A stretch of 64,000 nucleotides of DNA from Pseudonocardia benzenivorans CB1190 (GCF_000196675.2 NC_015312.1:6464501-6528500); one strand, 5' to 3'. Positions 53,573-62,415 are shown, numbered from the stretch's first letter. The notes: generated by a model from the sequence alone, not told the origin. Made by a program: numbers and translations.

Positions 53573-55487
53573 GGACGACCTCGCTGCTGCCCTCGGCCCG
53601 GTCGGCGGCCGACAGAGGGAGCTCCCGGGCGACCCGCGCGCCGCCGACCAGCAGCCGCAGGCCGTTGAGGCAGACCACGACGGTGGAGAGCTCGTGCCCG
53701 GCGACCCCCAGGACCAGCGGCAACGTCCCCACCAGGTCCCAGGTCACCAACCCGGCGATCACTGCGCCGGCGACGACGAGGTTCGCCCGGGCGACGCGGG
53801 TGGCCCGGCGAGCGAGCTCGACGAGCGCGGGCAGCACGGCCATGGGGTCGCGCAGCAGCACGCCGTCGCCGGCCTGCACGCTCAGGGCGCTCGCACCCGC
53901 CCCGACCGCGAGCCCGACGTCCGCGACGGCGAGCAGGGGCGCATCGTTGACGCCGTCTCCCGCCGCGAGGACGGTCCGCCCGTCGCGCCGCCAGGCCTCG
54001 ACGACGTCGGCCTTGTCGTCGGGAAGCAGTCCGGAGCGGACGTCGACGAGGCCGAGCCGCGCGGCGACCGCGGCCGCGGGGCGCGCGGCGTCCCCGGTGA
54101 GCAGGACGGGGGCCGCGCCGGTGAGGCGGGTGAGCGCGTCGACGGCGGACGCGGCGCCGGGGCGCACGTCGTCGGCGATGCCCAGTACTCCCCGGACCTC
54201 CCCGTCGACGCTCACGACGACGGCCGTCGCCCCCGAACCCTCGACGTCCTCGACCGCCCCGGCCGGACCGATCCAACCGGCCGGACCGGCCGCATCGCCC
54301 CGCGACGGGCGGCCGACCGTCACCTCCCGCCCGCCGACCGTGGCGCGGACCCCGATTCCCGGCTCGGCCACGAAGGCACTCGCCGCCGGGACGGTCAGCC
54401 GCCGGCGCTCGGCCTCCTCGCGGACCGCGCGCCCCAGCGCGTGCTCGCTCCCGGCCTCCGCCGCGGCGGCCAGCGCGACGAGCCCGTCGGGATCGGCGGC
54501 GCGCACCGTCACGACGCGTGGCCTACCCGTGGTCAGGGTCCCCGTCTTGTCCATGGCCACGGCGTCGACGGCCGCGAGCGCCTCGACGACGGTCGCGTCG
54601 CGCAGCAGTGCCCCGCGCCGGGCGGCGACGGCGATCGCGGCGAGCAGCGGCGGCATCGTCGCGAGCACGACGGCGCAGGGCGACGCGACGATCATGAACG
54701 TCATGGCCCGCAGCAGGGTCGGCTCGAACGCGGCCCCGAACAGCAGCGGCACCCCGAGCAGCGCGAGCGTCACCACGACGACGCCGACCGAGTAGGGCTG
54801 CTCGATGCGCTCGATCAGCAGCTGCCGCCGCGATGCCGAGTCCGTGGCACGCTGCACCCGCTCCCGGATGCCGGCGACGACCCAGTCCCGGGGCTCGCGC
54901 GTCACCCGTACCCGCAGCACCCCGGTGCCGTTGACCGTGCCGGCGTGCACGGCGGTCCCGATCCCGGCCGCCCGCGGCAAGGGTTCGCCGGTCAGGGACG
55001 CGGTGTCGATCTCGCTCGCCCCGTCGACGACCTCGCCGTCGGCGGGGACGCGGTCGCCGGGCCGGACGAGGACGACGTCGCCGACGCGCAGGTCGCGGGC
55101 GGGGACTCGGGTCTCGCCGCTGTCGTCGACCCGGACCGCCGTCTCGGGCGCGAGGTCGAGCAACGCCTCGATCCCGCGCCGGGTCCGCGCGGTCATGACG
55201 GCCTCCAGCGCGCCCGACGTCGCGAAGATGACGACGAGCAGGCCGCCGTCGAACGGCTGCCCGATCGCCGCCGCGGCGAGCGCGGCCACGACCATCAGCA
55301 GGTCGACGTCGAGCTTGCCGTGCCGCAGCGCTCGCAGGCCCGACCAGGCCGGTTCCCATCCGCCCGCGGCGTAGCAGACCACCCAGGCGACGACGGTCAG
55401 CGCGGCGGGCGCGCCCAGCAGCTGACCGGGGGCGGCGACGGCGAACGCGGCGAGCGCGCACACGGCGGAGCGGATCTCAGGGAGCAC
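53565..55487 (-). CDS. P1B-type heavy-metal translocating ATPase (P1B-4-like)
   Basis: A 640-residue metal-exporting P-type ATPase without N-terminal metal-binding domains. The transport motif in helix 4 is VASPCAVVLAT (SPC). The phosphorylation site is AMDKTGTLTTG, and TGDAARP and GDGVNDAPLLAVAD form the nucleotide/hinge parts. The last helix has GHELSTVVVCLNGLRLL, close to the HEG(S/G)T motif of P1B-4 pumps (cobalt or ferrous iron). The usual HP dipeptide reads HA (GSEHALGRA). A GTG start at 55487 lies 10 bp after a palindromic operator. The gene follows a SIP gene and an iron-box-controlled mbtH, which favours iron or cobalt export (inference). Confidence 0.92.
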   Translation of the reverse strand: MLPEIRSAVCALAAFAVAAPGQLLGAPAALTVVAWVVCYAAGGWEPAWSGLRALRHGKLDVDLLMVVAALAAAAIGQPFDGGLLVVIFATSGALEAVMTARTRRGIEALLDLAPETAVRVDDSGETRVPARDLRVGDVVLVRPGDRVPADGEVVDGASEIDTASLTGEPLPRAAGIGTAVHAGTVNGTGVLRVRVTREPRDWVVAGIRERVQRATDSASRRQLLIERIEQPYSVGVVVVTLALLGVPLLFGAAFEPTLLRAMTFMIVASPCAVVLATMPPLLAAIAVAARRGALLRDATVVEALAAVDAVAMDKTGTLTTGRPRVVTVRAADPDGLVALAAAAEAGSEHALGRAVREEAERRRLTVPAASAFVAEPGIGVRATVGGREVTVGRPSRGDAAGPAGWIGPAGAVEDVEGSGATAVVVSVDGEVRGVLGIADDVRPGAASAVDALTRLTGAAPVLLTGDAARPAAAVAARLGLVDVRSGLLPDDKADVVEAWRRDGRTVLAAGDGVNDAPLLAVADVGLAVGAGASALSVQAGDGVLLRDPMAVLPALVELARRATRVARANLVVAGAVIAGLVTWDLVGTLPLVLGVAGHELSTVVVCLNGLRLLVGGARVARELPLSAADRAEGSSEVVRG

Positions 55488-55496
55488 TCACCTACT

Positions 55497-55516
55497 ATCT
55501 GCGTATACACGCAGAT
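55497..55516 (-). promoter_or_regulatory. Palindromic operator at the P-type ATPase start
   Basis: ATCTGCGTATACACGCAGAT is a palindrome with one mismatched pair, centred about 20 bp before the GTG of the ATPase gene in an AT-rich patch. CGCAGATACGCA continues a half site. It probably binds a metal sensor such as the ArsR protein at 56863 or a sensor outside the window. Confidence 0.6.
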
Positions 55517-55539
55517 ACGCAATCAGAGAGAGAATGCCC

Positions 55540-56358
55540 TCAGAGCAGCCCGGCGCGCGTCAACCGCTCCTCGTACAGGTCGAGCGCCTCCTGTTCGTCG
55601 GACGCCTCGGCCTCCGACCGCTCCCACAGGTCGCCGAGATCGACCGATGCCCGCGCGAGCCGCTCCGCCCACGCCGCGGCGTCGCGCCGCCAGTAGCCGA
55701 TCACCCCGTACGAGCCCGACGGCAGCCGCAGCTCGTGGCGCAGGTACCGGCGGACCGCCCGGGTCGCGGCCGCCTCCCCGGCGACGTAGACGTACCCCGG
55801 CCCCTCGGGGATCTCGACCTCACGGGCGAGCCGTTCGAGCTCGGACGCGCCGTGCCGGACGCCGGGGTTGTGGACCCACCTGACCTCGGCGTTCGGGAGC
55901 TCCTGCTCGTCGTCGGCCGTCGACACCTCGGCGACGACCAGCGTGCGCAGACCGGCGGGAGCCTCCTCGGCGATCCGCCCGGCGGCCGGCAACCCGGTCG
56001 TGTCGACGAGCAACAGCTGCCACCGGACGTCGGCGGGCCGGACGAACCAGCTGTTGCGGTAGGTGACCGAGAGCAGGTCGCCCACCTCGGCGCGGCGCAG
56101 CCAGGAGGTGGCCGCGCCGCCCTCGTGCGCGATCACGTCGACGGTGAGGCGGGTGCCCTCGACCCGCCGGACCGTGTACCAGTGCCCGCGCTCGGCATCG
56201 GGCTCCGCGACGTGCGATCCCGCGGCGGGGAAGTTCAGCACGCAGCCCTCGTCCGGGACCCCCAGCGTCGTGAAGCCGGGGACGTCGAGGTGGACGCGCG
56301 TGATCGACGGCGACAGCGCGGTCACGTCGAGCACGCGGGCCTGCAGGGCTTCGGTCAT
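55540..56358 (-). CDS. Siderophore-interacting protein (FAD-binding ferric reductase), paralogue 2
   Basis: A 272-residue SIP/ViuB-family flavoprotein. HWYTVRRVEGTRLTVDVIAH binds FAD, WQLLLVDTTGLPAAGRIAEE is the NAD(P)H-side block, YVYVAGEAAATRAVRRYL follows, and the family closing motif is GVIGYWRRDAAAW. It would reduce ferric siderophores in the cytosol. The ATG at 56358 follows GGAGGTAA. It lies 79 bp downstream of mbtH on the same strand, and so behind the iron box at 56707-56725. It differs clearly from the SIP at 5750-6625. Confidence 0.93.
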   Translation of the reverse strand: MTEALQARVLDVTALSPSITRVHLDVPGFTTLGVPDEGCVLNFPAAGSHVAEPDAERGHWYTVRRVEGTRLTVDVIAHEGGAATSWLRRAEVGDLLSVTYRNSWFVRPADVRWQLLLVDTTGLPAAGRIAEEAPAGLRTLVVAEVSTADDEQELPNAEVRWVHNPGVRHGASELERLAREVEIPEGPGYVYVAGEAAATRAVRRYLRHELRLPSGSYGVIGYWRRDAAAWAERLARASVDLGDLWERSEAEASDEQEALDLYEERLTRAGLL

Positions 56359-56437
56359 CGATTACCTCCTGCGCGACCCACGGGCGCGGACCCGTGCCGC
56401 GCGACGTCGTGCGATCGAGCGGGGCAGAGGGCAGGGG

Positions 56438-56662
56438 TCAGGCGCCGGCGGCGCCTTCCATCTGTTCGATCAGGCTCTTCGGCCGCATGTCCGTCCAGTT
56501 GGCCTCGATGTGGTCGAGGCACTCCTGGCGCGACGCCTCCCCGAAGACGACCGTCCAGCCGTCCGGGACGACCGCGAACGTGGGCCACAGGGAGTACTGG
56601 CCCTCGTCGTTGATCAGGGCGTAGAAGACGCCGCCCTCGTCGTCGAACGGATTACCGGACAT
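56438..56662 (-). CDS. mbtH: MbtH-like protein
   Basis: A 74-residue MbtH protein, the small partner that non-ribosomal peptide synthetase adenylation domains need. The signature is complete: NPFDDEGGVFYALINDEGQY, SLWPTF, VPDGWTVVFGEASRQECLDHI and NWTDMRPKSL. No NRPS gene is in the window, so this is an orphan copy, probably serving a siderophore synthetase elsewhere. An iron box lies 45 bp upstream, and a SIP gene follows. Confidence 0.97.
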   Translation of the reverse strand: MSGNPFDDEGGVFYALINDEGQYSLWPTFAVVPDGWTVVFGEASRQECLDHIEANWTDMRPKSLIEQMEGAAGA

Positions 56663-56706
56663 CTGTGCGGTCCCTTCGGTCTGGATCGCGCCGGGGTCGA
56701 CGTGAT

Positions 56707-56725
56707 TGAGGTTAGCCTAACCATC
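56707..56725 (-). promoter_or_regulatory. IdeR/DtxR-type iron box upstream of mbtH
   Basis: TGAGGTTAGCCTAACCATC contains the palindrome GGTTAGCCTAACC and matches 15 of 19 positions of the iron-box consensus. It lies 45 bp before mbtH. Repression by IdeR with ferrous iron would limit mbtH and the SIP gene to iron starvation. Confidence 0.75.
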
Positions 56726-56862
56726 ACTCATGGCCGCCTCGTGCACCTTTCGAGTGATTTGCCCGCCGGGCCCGCCCGGGCCGGTTCCGCACCGGACGAT
56801 GCGGGCGAACCAGGACGCCGGAACAGTTCGTCAGATGGGCGATGACCGCTAGACTCCGCCTC

Positions 56863-57180
56863 GTGCACGACGGCATCGCAGGCTTCGACATGCCCGATCC
56901 GGACGAGGTCCGCCGGGCTGCCGACGCGTTGCGCCTGCTGGCCGACCCGACCCGGATCAAGATCCTCTGGGCGCTGCTGCAGGGCGAGTCGAACGTCGCC
57001 TGCCTGGCCGAGCTCGTGGGGTCGCAGCCCGCCGCGGTCAGCCAGCACCTCGCGAAGCTCCGGCTCGCGGGGCTCGTCGAGGGCCGTCGCGAAGGCACGT
57101 TCGTCTACTACACGGCGCCCGACGAGCGCGTCCGCCGGTTGCTCACCGAGGCCCTCGGCCAGCCGGTCGCACCCTCCTGA
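56863..57180 (+). CDS. ArsR/SmtB-family metal-responsive regulator
   Basis: About 105 residues. The winged helix is LLADPTRIKILWALLQGESNVACLAELVGSQPAAVSQHLAKLRLAGLVEGRREG, read here in consecutive parts: DPTRIKILWALL, the recognition helix QPAAVSQHLAKL and the wing RREGTFVYY. A single Cys (VACLAEL) is a possible metal ligand. GTG 56863 was chosen because TAGACT (56850-56855) ends 7 nt upstream, suggesting a leaderless mRNA. ATG 56842 is the alternative and would add seven residues. It diverges from the mbtH-SIP-ATPase run and is the obvious candidate regulator of the ATPase. Confidence 0.9.
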   Translation: MHDGIAGFDMPDPDEVRRAADALRLLADPTRIKILWALLQGESNVACLAELVGSQPAAVSQHLAKLRLAGLVEGRREGTFVYYTAPDERVRRLLTEALGQPVAPS

Positions 57181-57280
57181 GGCCCGTGGGGGGTGGCGTC
57201 GGTCACCCCTGGCGGAGCACGATGGGCCCCGACGTCGTTCCCAGCGTGGCGAGCGGACCACCACGCGAGGGGATCCGACG

Positions 57281-60067
57281 ATGAACCAGGCCACGACGTA
57301 CCCGCACCCCGGCGCCCCCGTCCCGGGCACGGCGCAGGCGGTCGCCGCGGGCGTCGTCTCCGAGTCCGAGCACGAGGCCCTGCGCCACGACATCCGCCGG
57401 CTCTCCACGATGCTCGGCCGCACCGTCGCGCGGCAGGCGGGCGAGGAACTGCTGGAGCTGACCGAGGCCGTCCGCCGGCTCGCGCGGACGGCCGTCACCA
57501 CCGGCGGCGCGACCGACGCGGAGATCGCGCGGCTGCTCTCCGGCCTCGACGCGCCGACGACGGTCACCCTCGCCCGCGTCTTCTCCCAGTACTTCCAGCT
57601 CGCCAACATCGCCGAGCAGCTGCACCGGTCGCGCGAGCTGCGGATCCTGCGCCCACGCGACGAGCGGCCGCTGCGTACCGTCATGCGCAGGCTCGCCGCC
57701 GAGGCCGACCACGACGCCGTCGAGGAGGTCCTCGCCCGGGCCGAGCTGGCGCCGGTCTTCACCGCACACCCGACGGAGTCGTCGCGGCAGTCGGTGCTGC
57801 GGATCCTGCGCCGGATCGCCGAGCTGCTGGCCGACGAGGCACCCGACGACGAGCTGCACGCGATGGTCGACGCGTTGTGGCAGACCGACGAGATCCGGCC
57901 CGGCGCCCCGACCGTCGCCGACGAGGCCCGCGCCATCGGCTGGTACCTCGAGCAGCTGGGCCGCCGCGCCGTGCCCGACCTGGTCGCGGAGCTGGAGGCG
58001 CAGGCGCGGCACGCCGGGTTCACCGTTCCGGCGGGGGCGCGGCCGATCGCGCTGGGCACCTGGGTGGGCGGCGACCGCGACGGCAACCCCAACGTCACGC
58101 CGGCCGTGTCGGCGGAGGTCATGCGCCTCTACGCCGACCGGGCCCTGCGCATCCACCGCGAGCTGGTCGACGCGCTCGTGCACGAGCTGAGCGTGTCGAC
58201 GCGCGTGGTCGAGGTGTCCGAGGAGCTCACCGCGTCGCTGGAGCGCGACCGCGAGGCGATGCCCGACGTGCACGAGCGTTTCATCCGGCTCAACGCCTTC
58301 GAGCCCTACCGGCTCAAGACCAGCTACATCCTGGCGCGCCTCGACCACACGGCCGACCGCGTCGAGCACGGCCTCCCGCACGTCCCGGGCCGCGACTACG
58401 CCGACACCGACGCCTACGTCGCCGACCTGGAGGCCATCGACCGGTCGCTGCGCGCCAACCTGGGCGAGCGCATCGCCGCGGGCAGGCTCGCCCGGGTGCT
58501 GCGCACCGCGAAGGCGCTGGGCCTCGCGCTCGCCGCACTCGACGTCCGTGAGCACGCCGCCGCCCACCACGAGGCGCTGACCGCGCTCTACGCCCGCATC
58601 GAGGAGCACGAGACCCCCTACGACCAGCTCGACCGCCCCGCGCGCACCGCGTTGCTGGCCGCGGAGCTGGGCGAGGGCAGACCGCTGGCGCCCCGGCACG
58701 GCACGCTGCCCGAACCGGCCGACCGCGTCATGGCGACGTTCGACATGCTCCACGACGCCCAGCACCGCTACGGCCAGGACGCCGCCCACACCTACATCAT
58801 CTCGATGTGCCAGGGCGTCGACGACGTGCTCGCCGTCGCGGTGCTCGCCCGCGAGGCCGGCATGATCGACCTGTCGACTGCGGTGGGCCGCTCGTCGCTC
58901 GACGTCGTGCCGCTGTTCGAGACGGTCGAGGAGCTGTCGCGGGCGGGAGAGCTGCTCGACGAGCTGCTCTCGGTCGGGCCGTACCGCCGGCACGTCGCGC
59001 AGCGCGGCGACGTGCAGGAGGTCATGCTCGGCTACTCCGACTCCAACAAGGGCGCGGGCATCACGACCTCGCAGTGGCGGATCCACCAGGCGCAGCGGCA
59101 GCTGCGCGACGTCGCCGCGGCGCACGGGGTGCGGCTGCGGCTCTTCCACGGCCGCGGCGGGTCGGTCGGGCGCGGCGGCGGTCCGGCGGGCGAGGCGGTC
59201 GCGGCGTCGCCGTTCGGCACCGTCGACGCGACGCTCAAGCTCACCGAGCAGGGCGAGGTCGTCTCCGACAAGTACTCGCTGCCCGAGCTGGCGCACGACA
59301 ACCTCGAGATCCTGCTCGCGGCGATGCTCGAGTCGACGCTGCTGCACCAGGCCGCCCGCTGGCCGGCGGAGGTGCACGCGCGCTGGGACGAGGTCATGGA
59401 GTGCGTGTCCGGCGCGGCACAGGCGACGTACCGCAGGCTCGTCGAGGCCCCCGGGCTGCCCGAGTTCTTCACCACCGCCACCCCGGTCGACGAGCTGGGC
59501 AGGCTCAACGTCGGCTCGCGGCCCTCGAAGCGCCCGGGCCGCGGCGAGCGCCGGCTCGACGACCTGCGCGCGATCCCGTGGGTGTTCGGCTGGACGCAGA
59601 CGCGGATGGTCGTCCCCGGCTGGTACGGGCTCGGCACCGGGTTGCGCGCCGCCCGGACCGCGGGCTACGGCATCGTCCTGGACGAGATGCGCGACTGGGG
59701 GTTCTTCGCCAACCTGCTCGGCAACGTCGAGATGACGCTGGCGAAGACCGACCTGCGCATCGCCCGACGCTACGTCGACGTCCTGGTCGCCGACCGCCAC
59801 CGGCACCTGTTCGACGACATCCGCGCCGAGCACGAGCGCACCCTCGCCGAGGTGCTGCGCTGGAACCGGTCGACGACACTGCTGCACCGCCATCCGGTGC
59901 TGCGCAACACGTTGGCCGTGCGGTCGACCTATCTGGAGCCCTTGCACCACCTGCAGGTCCAGCTCCTCGCGCAGCGGCGCGCCGTCGAGGAGCCCGCGCC
60001 CGAGCTGCACCGCGCGCTGCTGCTGACGGTCAACGGCATCGCCGCGGGCCTGCGCAACACCGGCTGA
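57281..60067 (+). CDS. ppc: Phosphoenolpyruvate carboxylase
   Basis: A 928-residue enzyme that carboxylates PEP to oxaloacetate, replenishing the TCA cycle. The catalytic His is in FTAHPTESSRQSVLR, GTWVGGDRDGNPNVTPAV binds substrate, LFHGRGGSVGRGGGP is the glycine-rich loop and VGSRPSKRPGR follows. In the second signature, VMLGYSDSNKGAG, the residue after Lys is Gly where most PEPCs have Asp. The C-terminus ends ITVNGIAAGLRNTG-like, as usual. The ATG at 57281 has GAGGGGA upstream. The 100 bp before it show no clear operator. Confidence 0.97.
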   Translation: MNQATTYPHPGAPVPGTAQAVAAGVVSESEHEALRHDIRRLSTMLGRTVARQAGEELLELTEAVRRLARTAVTTGGATDAEIARLLSGLDAPTTVTLARVFSQYFQLANIAEQLHRSRELRILRPRDERPLRTVMRRLAAEADHDAVEEVLARAELAPVFTAHPTESSRQSVLRILRRIAELLADEAPDDELHAMVDALWQTDEIRPGAPTVADEARAIGWYLEQLGRRAVPDLVAELEAQARHAGFTVPAGARPIALGTWVGGDRDGNPNVTPAVSAEVMRLYADRALRIHRELVDALVHELSVSTRVVEVSEELTASLERDREAMPDVHERFIRLNAFEPYRLKTSYILARLDHTADRVEHGLPHVPGRDYADTDAYVADLEAIDRSLRANLGERIAAGRLARVLRTAKALGLALAALDVREHAAAHHEALTALYARIEEHETPYDQLDRPARTALLAAELGEGRPLAPRHGTLPEPADRVMATFDMLHDAQHRYGQDAAHTYIISMCQGVDDVLAVAVLAREAGMIDLSTAVGRSSLDVVPLFETVEELSRAGELLDELLSVGPYRRHVAQRGDVQEVMLGYSDSNKGAGITTSQWRIHQAQRQLRDVAAAHGVRLRLFHGRGGSVGRGGGPAGEAVAASPFGTVDATLKLTEQGEVVSDKYSLPELAHDNLEILLAAMLESTLLHQAARWPAEVHARWDEVMECVSGAAQATYRRLVEAPGLPEFFTTATPVDELGRLNVGSRPSKRPGRGERRLDDLRAIPWVFGWTQTRMVVPGWYGLGTGLRAARTAGYGIVLDEMRDWGFFANLLGNVEMTLAKTDLRIARRYVDVLVADRHRHLFDDIRAEHERTLAEVLRWNRSTTLLHRHPVLRNTLAVRSTYLEPLHHLQVQLLAQRRAVEEPAPELHRALLLTVNGIAAGLRNTG

Positions 60068-60118
60068 CCCGGGGGCCGGGCGTCGCGGGGTCACACCGCG
60101 TCGGCAAGGATCCGCGGG

Positions 60119-60877
60119 GTGACCGCGATCGACCTCAACTCCGACGTCGGGGAGTCCTACGGCCGCTGGACCCTCGGCGACGACGACGCGATGCTCGCCA
60201 TCATCACCTCGGCCAACGTCGCGTGCGGGTTCCACGCCGGGGATCCCTCGACGTTGCGCGCCACCACCTCCGTCGCCGCCCACCGGGGTGTCGTCGTCGG
60301 CGCGCAGGTGGGCTACGGCGACCTCGCGGGGTTCGGCCGCCGCTTCGTCGACGTCGAGCCCGGTGCGCTGGCCGACGACGTGGTCTACCAGCTCGGCGCG
60401 CTCGACGGGATGTGCCGGGTGGCGGGGACCCGGGTGCGCTACGTCAAGCCGCACGGCGCGCTCTACAACGCGGTCGTACACCACGAGGGGCAGGCCGGGG
60501 CCGTCGTCGCCGCGGTCCGCGACTACGACCGTGACCTGCCGGTACTGGGGCTACCCGGGTCCGCTCTGCTGCGCGCCGCCGAGGCCGCGGGCCTGCGCGC
60601 GGTCCCGGAGGTGTTCGCCGACCGCGGCTACACCGCCGACGCGACGCTCGTCCCACGCTCCGAACCGGGGGCGGTGCTGCACGATCCCGAGGAGGTCGCG
60701 CAGCGGGTGCTACGGATGGTCACCGACGGGGTGGTGCGCAGCGTCTCGGGTGCCGACGTCGCCGTCCGCGGCGACTCCGTCTGCGTGCACGGGGACTCCC
60801 CGGGCGCGGTCGACATGGCGACGGCGGTCCGCGCGGCTCTCGACGGGGCCGGCGTCACGGTGGCGGCGTTCGTATGA
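60119..60877 (+). CDS. pxpA: 5-oxoprolinase subunit A (LamB/YcsF family)
   Basis: A 252-residue PxpA, part of the bacterial 5-oxoprolinase that hydrolyses pyroglutamate to glutamate with ATP. IDLNSDVGESYGRWTLGDD at the N-terminus, ANVACGFHAGDPS, VKPHGALYN and EVFADRGYTADATLVPR are the family signatures. The start is GTG at 60119 with AAGGA upstream. pxpB and pxpC follow in the usual order. Confidence 0.95.
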   Translation: MTAIDLNSDVGESYGRWTLGDDDAMLAIITSANVACGFHAGDPSTLRATTSVAAHRGVVVGAQVGYGDLAGFGRRFVDVEPGALADDVVYQLGALDGMCRVAGTRVRYVKPHGALYNAVVHHEGQAGAVVAAVRDYDRDLPVLGLPGSALLRAAEAAGLRAVPEVFADRGYTADATLVPRSEPGAVLHDPEEVAQRVLRMVTDGVVRSVSGADVAVRGDSVCVHGDSPGAVDMATAVRAALDGAGVTVAAFV

Positions 60878-60901
60878 CGGCGCGCCGGGGCGGGCACCGG
60901 C

Positions 60902-60941
60902 CGGCCGTGGTCGTCCGGTGACGGCCGTGGTCGTCCGGTGA
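60902..60941. repeat. 20-bp tandem duplication spanning the pxpB start
   Basis: CGGCCGTGGTCGTCCGGTGA occurs twice head to tail (60902-60921, 60922-60941). The second copy supplies the GTG start of pxpB. The first copy carries a GTG 20 bp upstream that is out of frame. Confidence 0.9.
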
Positions 60942-61570
60942 GGGCGCTGCCCTGCGGTGACGCCGCGGTGTTGTTCGAGGTCGGGACGCTCGACGAGGCC
61001 GTCGCGCTCGCGGCCGCCGTGCGCGCCGGGCAGCTGCCGAGGGTGGTCGACGTCGTGCCCGCGGCCCGGACGGTGCTCGTCGTCACCGAGCCGGGCACCG
61101 ATCTCGCGGCGTTGCGCCGCACCGTCGCCGGCCTCCCGCTCGACGCCGCCGCGACCGCCCGGGGCGACGCCGCGCCGGTCGAGATCCCCGTCGTCTACGA
61201 CGGGCCCGACCTCGACGAGGTCGCCTCGCTCACGGGGCTCTCGCCCGCCGGGGTCGTCGCCGCCCACACCGGGACGCCGTGGCGGGTGGCGTTCGCGGGG
61301 TTCGCGCCGGGGTTCGCCTACCTCGTCGGCGGCGACCCGCGGCTGCGGGTCCCGCGCCGCGCGGAGCCGCGCACGAGCGTCCCGGCCGGGTCGGTCGGGC
61401 TGGCGGGCGAGTTCTCCGGCGTCTACCCGCGCTCGACGCCCGGCGGCTGGCAGCTGCTCGGCCGTACCGACGCGACGTTGTGGGACATCCGTCGTGACCC
61501 GCCCGCGCTGCTCGGGCCGGGCGATCGGGTGCGCTTCGTCCCCGTCCAGGACCGCGGGGTGCGGCCGTGA
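60938..61570 (+). CDS. pxpB: 5-oxoprolinase subunit B
   Basis: A 210-residue PxpB (KipI-like, allophanate hydrolase subunit 1 fold). ALPCGDAAVLFEVG opens the protein; VEIPVVYDGPDLDEVASLTG, FAGFAPGFAYLVGGDPRL and VGLAGEFSGVYPRSTPGGWQ are diagnostic. It pairs with PxpC to bind ATP and oxoproline. The start GTG lies in a 20-bp tandem duplication and has no good ribosome binding site. The stop overlaps the pxpC GTG (GTGA). Confidence 0.95.
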   Translation: MRALPCGDAAVLFEVGTLDEAVALAAAVRAGQLPRVVDVVPAARTVLVVTEPGTDLAALRRTVAGLPLDAAATARGDAAPVEIPVVYDGPDLDEVASLTGLSPAGVVAAHTGTPWRVAFAGFAPGFAYLVGGDPRLRVPRRAEPRTSVPAGSVGLAGEFSGVYPRSTPGGWQLLGRTDATLWDIRRDPPALLGPGDRVRFVPVQDRGVRP

Positions 61571-62415
61571 CCCTCACCGTGCTCGCGACGGGCCCGCGGG
61601 CGCTCCTGCAGGACGAGGGGCGCCCCGGGCTCGCCGCGATCGGGGTGGGCCGGTCGGGCGCGGCGGACCGGGCGTCGTGGGCGCTGGGCAACCGGCTCCT
61701 CGCCAACGACCGGGGAGCCGCGTCGGTCGAGGTGCTGCTCGGCGGGCTCCGGCTGCGGGCCGAGCGCGCCGTCGTCGTCGCGGTGACCGGGGCGCCCGCG
61801 CCGGCCCTCGTCGACGGGAAACCGGTGGGGCACAACGCCCTCCTGCCGCTGCGGGCCGGTGCGGTGCTCGCGCTGGGCACACCCGACCGCGGGCTGCGGA
61901 CCTACCTCGCCGTCCGTGGCGGCATCGCCGTCGACGAGGTGCTGGGCTCACGCAGCACCGACACGCTCTCCGGGATCGGGCCGCCCCCGCTGGCGGACGG
62001 CACCGTCCTCCCGGTCGGCCCCGAGCCACGGGAGCTCCCCCTGGTCGACATCGCGCCGGTCGCGCTCCCGGAGGCCGGCGTCGTGACGCTGCGCGTCGTC
62101 CCGGGCCCGCGCGACGACCAGCTGGCCGACCCCGACGCCCTGTTCGCGACGACGTGGACGGCGTCCGACCGCGGCGACCGGGTCGGGGTGCGGCTCACGG
62201 GCGGCCCGCTGCGCCGCCGCGACGACTCCGAGCTGCCCAGCGAGGGCCTGGTCCGGGGCGCGATCCAGCTCCCGCCGGGCGGCGAGCCGGTGCTCTTCCT
62301 CGCCGACCACCCGCTGACGGGTGGCTACCCCGTCGTCGGCGTCGTCCGCGACGCCGACGTCGACCGCGCGGCCCAGATCCGGCCCGGCCAGCCCGTCCGG
62401 TTCCGCCCTGCCTGA
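61567..62415 (+). CDS. pxpC: 5-oxoprolinase subunit C
   Basis: A 282-residue PxpC (KipA-like, allophanate hydrolase subunit 2 fold). VLATGPRALLQDEGRPGLAA, GVGRSGAADRASWALGNRLL and RTYLAVRGGIAVDEVLGSRS are the signature blocks; DHPLTGGYPVVGVV comes late. It is translationally coupled to pxpB by a 4-bp overlap, and the three genes form one operon. About 110 bp separate it from the thi riboswitch downstream. Confidence 0.95.
   Translation: MTLTVLATGPRALLQDEGRPGLAAIGVGRSGAADRASWALGNRLLANDRGAASVEVLLGGLRLRAERAVVVAVTGAPAPALVDGKPVGHNALLPLRAGAVLALGTPDRGLRTYLAVRGGIAVDEVLGSRSTDTLSGIGPPPLADGTVLPVGPEPRELPLVDIAPVALPEAGVVTLRVVPGPRDDQLADPDALFATTWTASDRGDRVGVRLTGGPLRRRDDSELPSEGLVRGAIQLPPGGEPVLFLADHPLTGGYPVVGVVRDADVDRAAQIRPGQPVRFRPA

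Noticed and set aside
56438..56662. Siderophore NRPS cluster around mbtH
   Set aside because: No adenylation, condensation or thioesterase domain is encoded in the window; mbtH is an orphan here.
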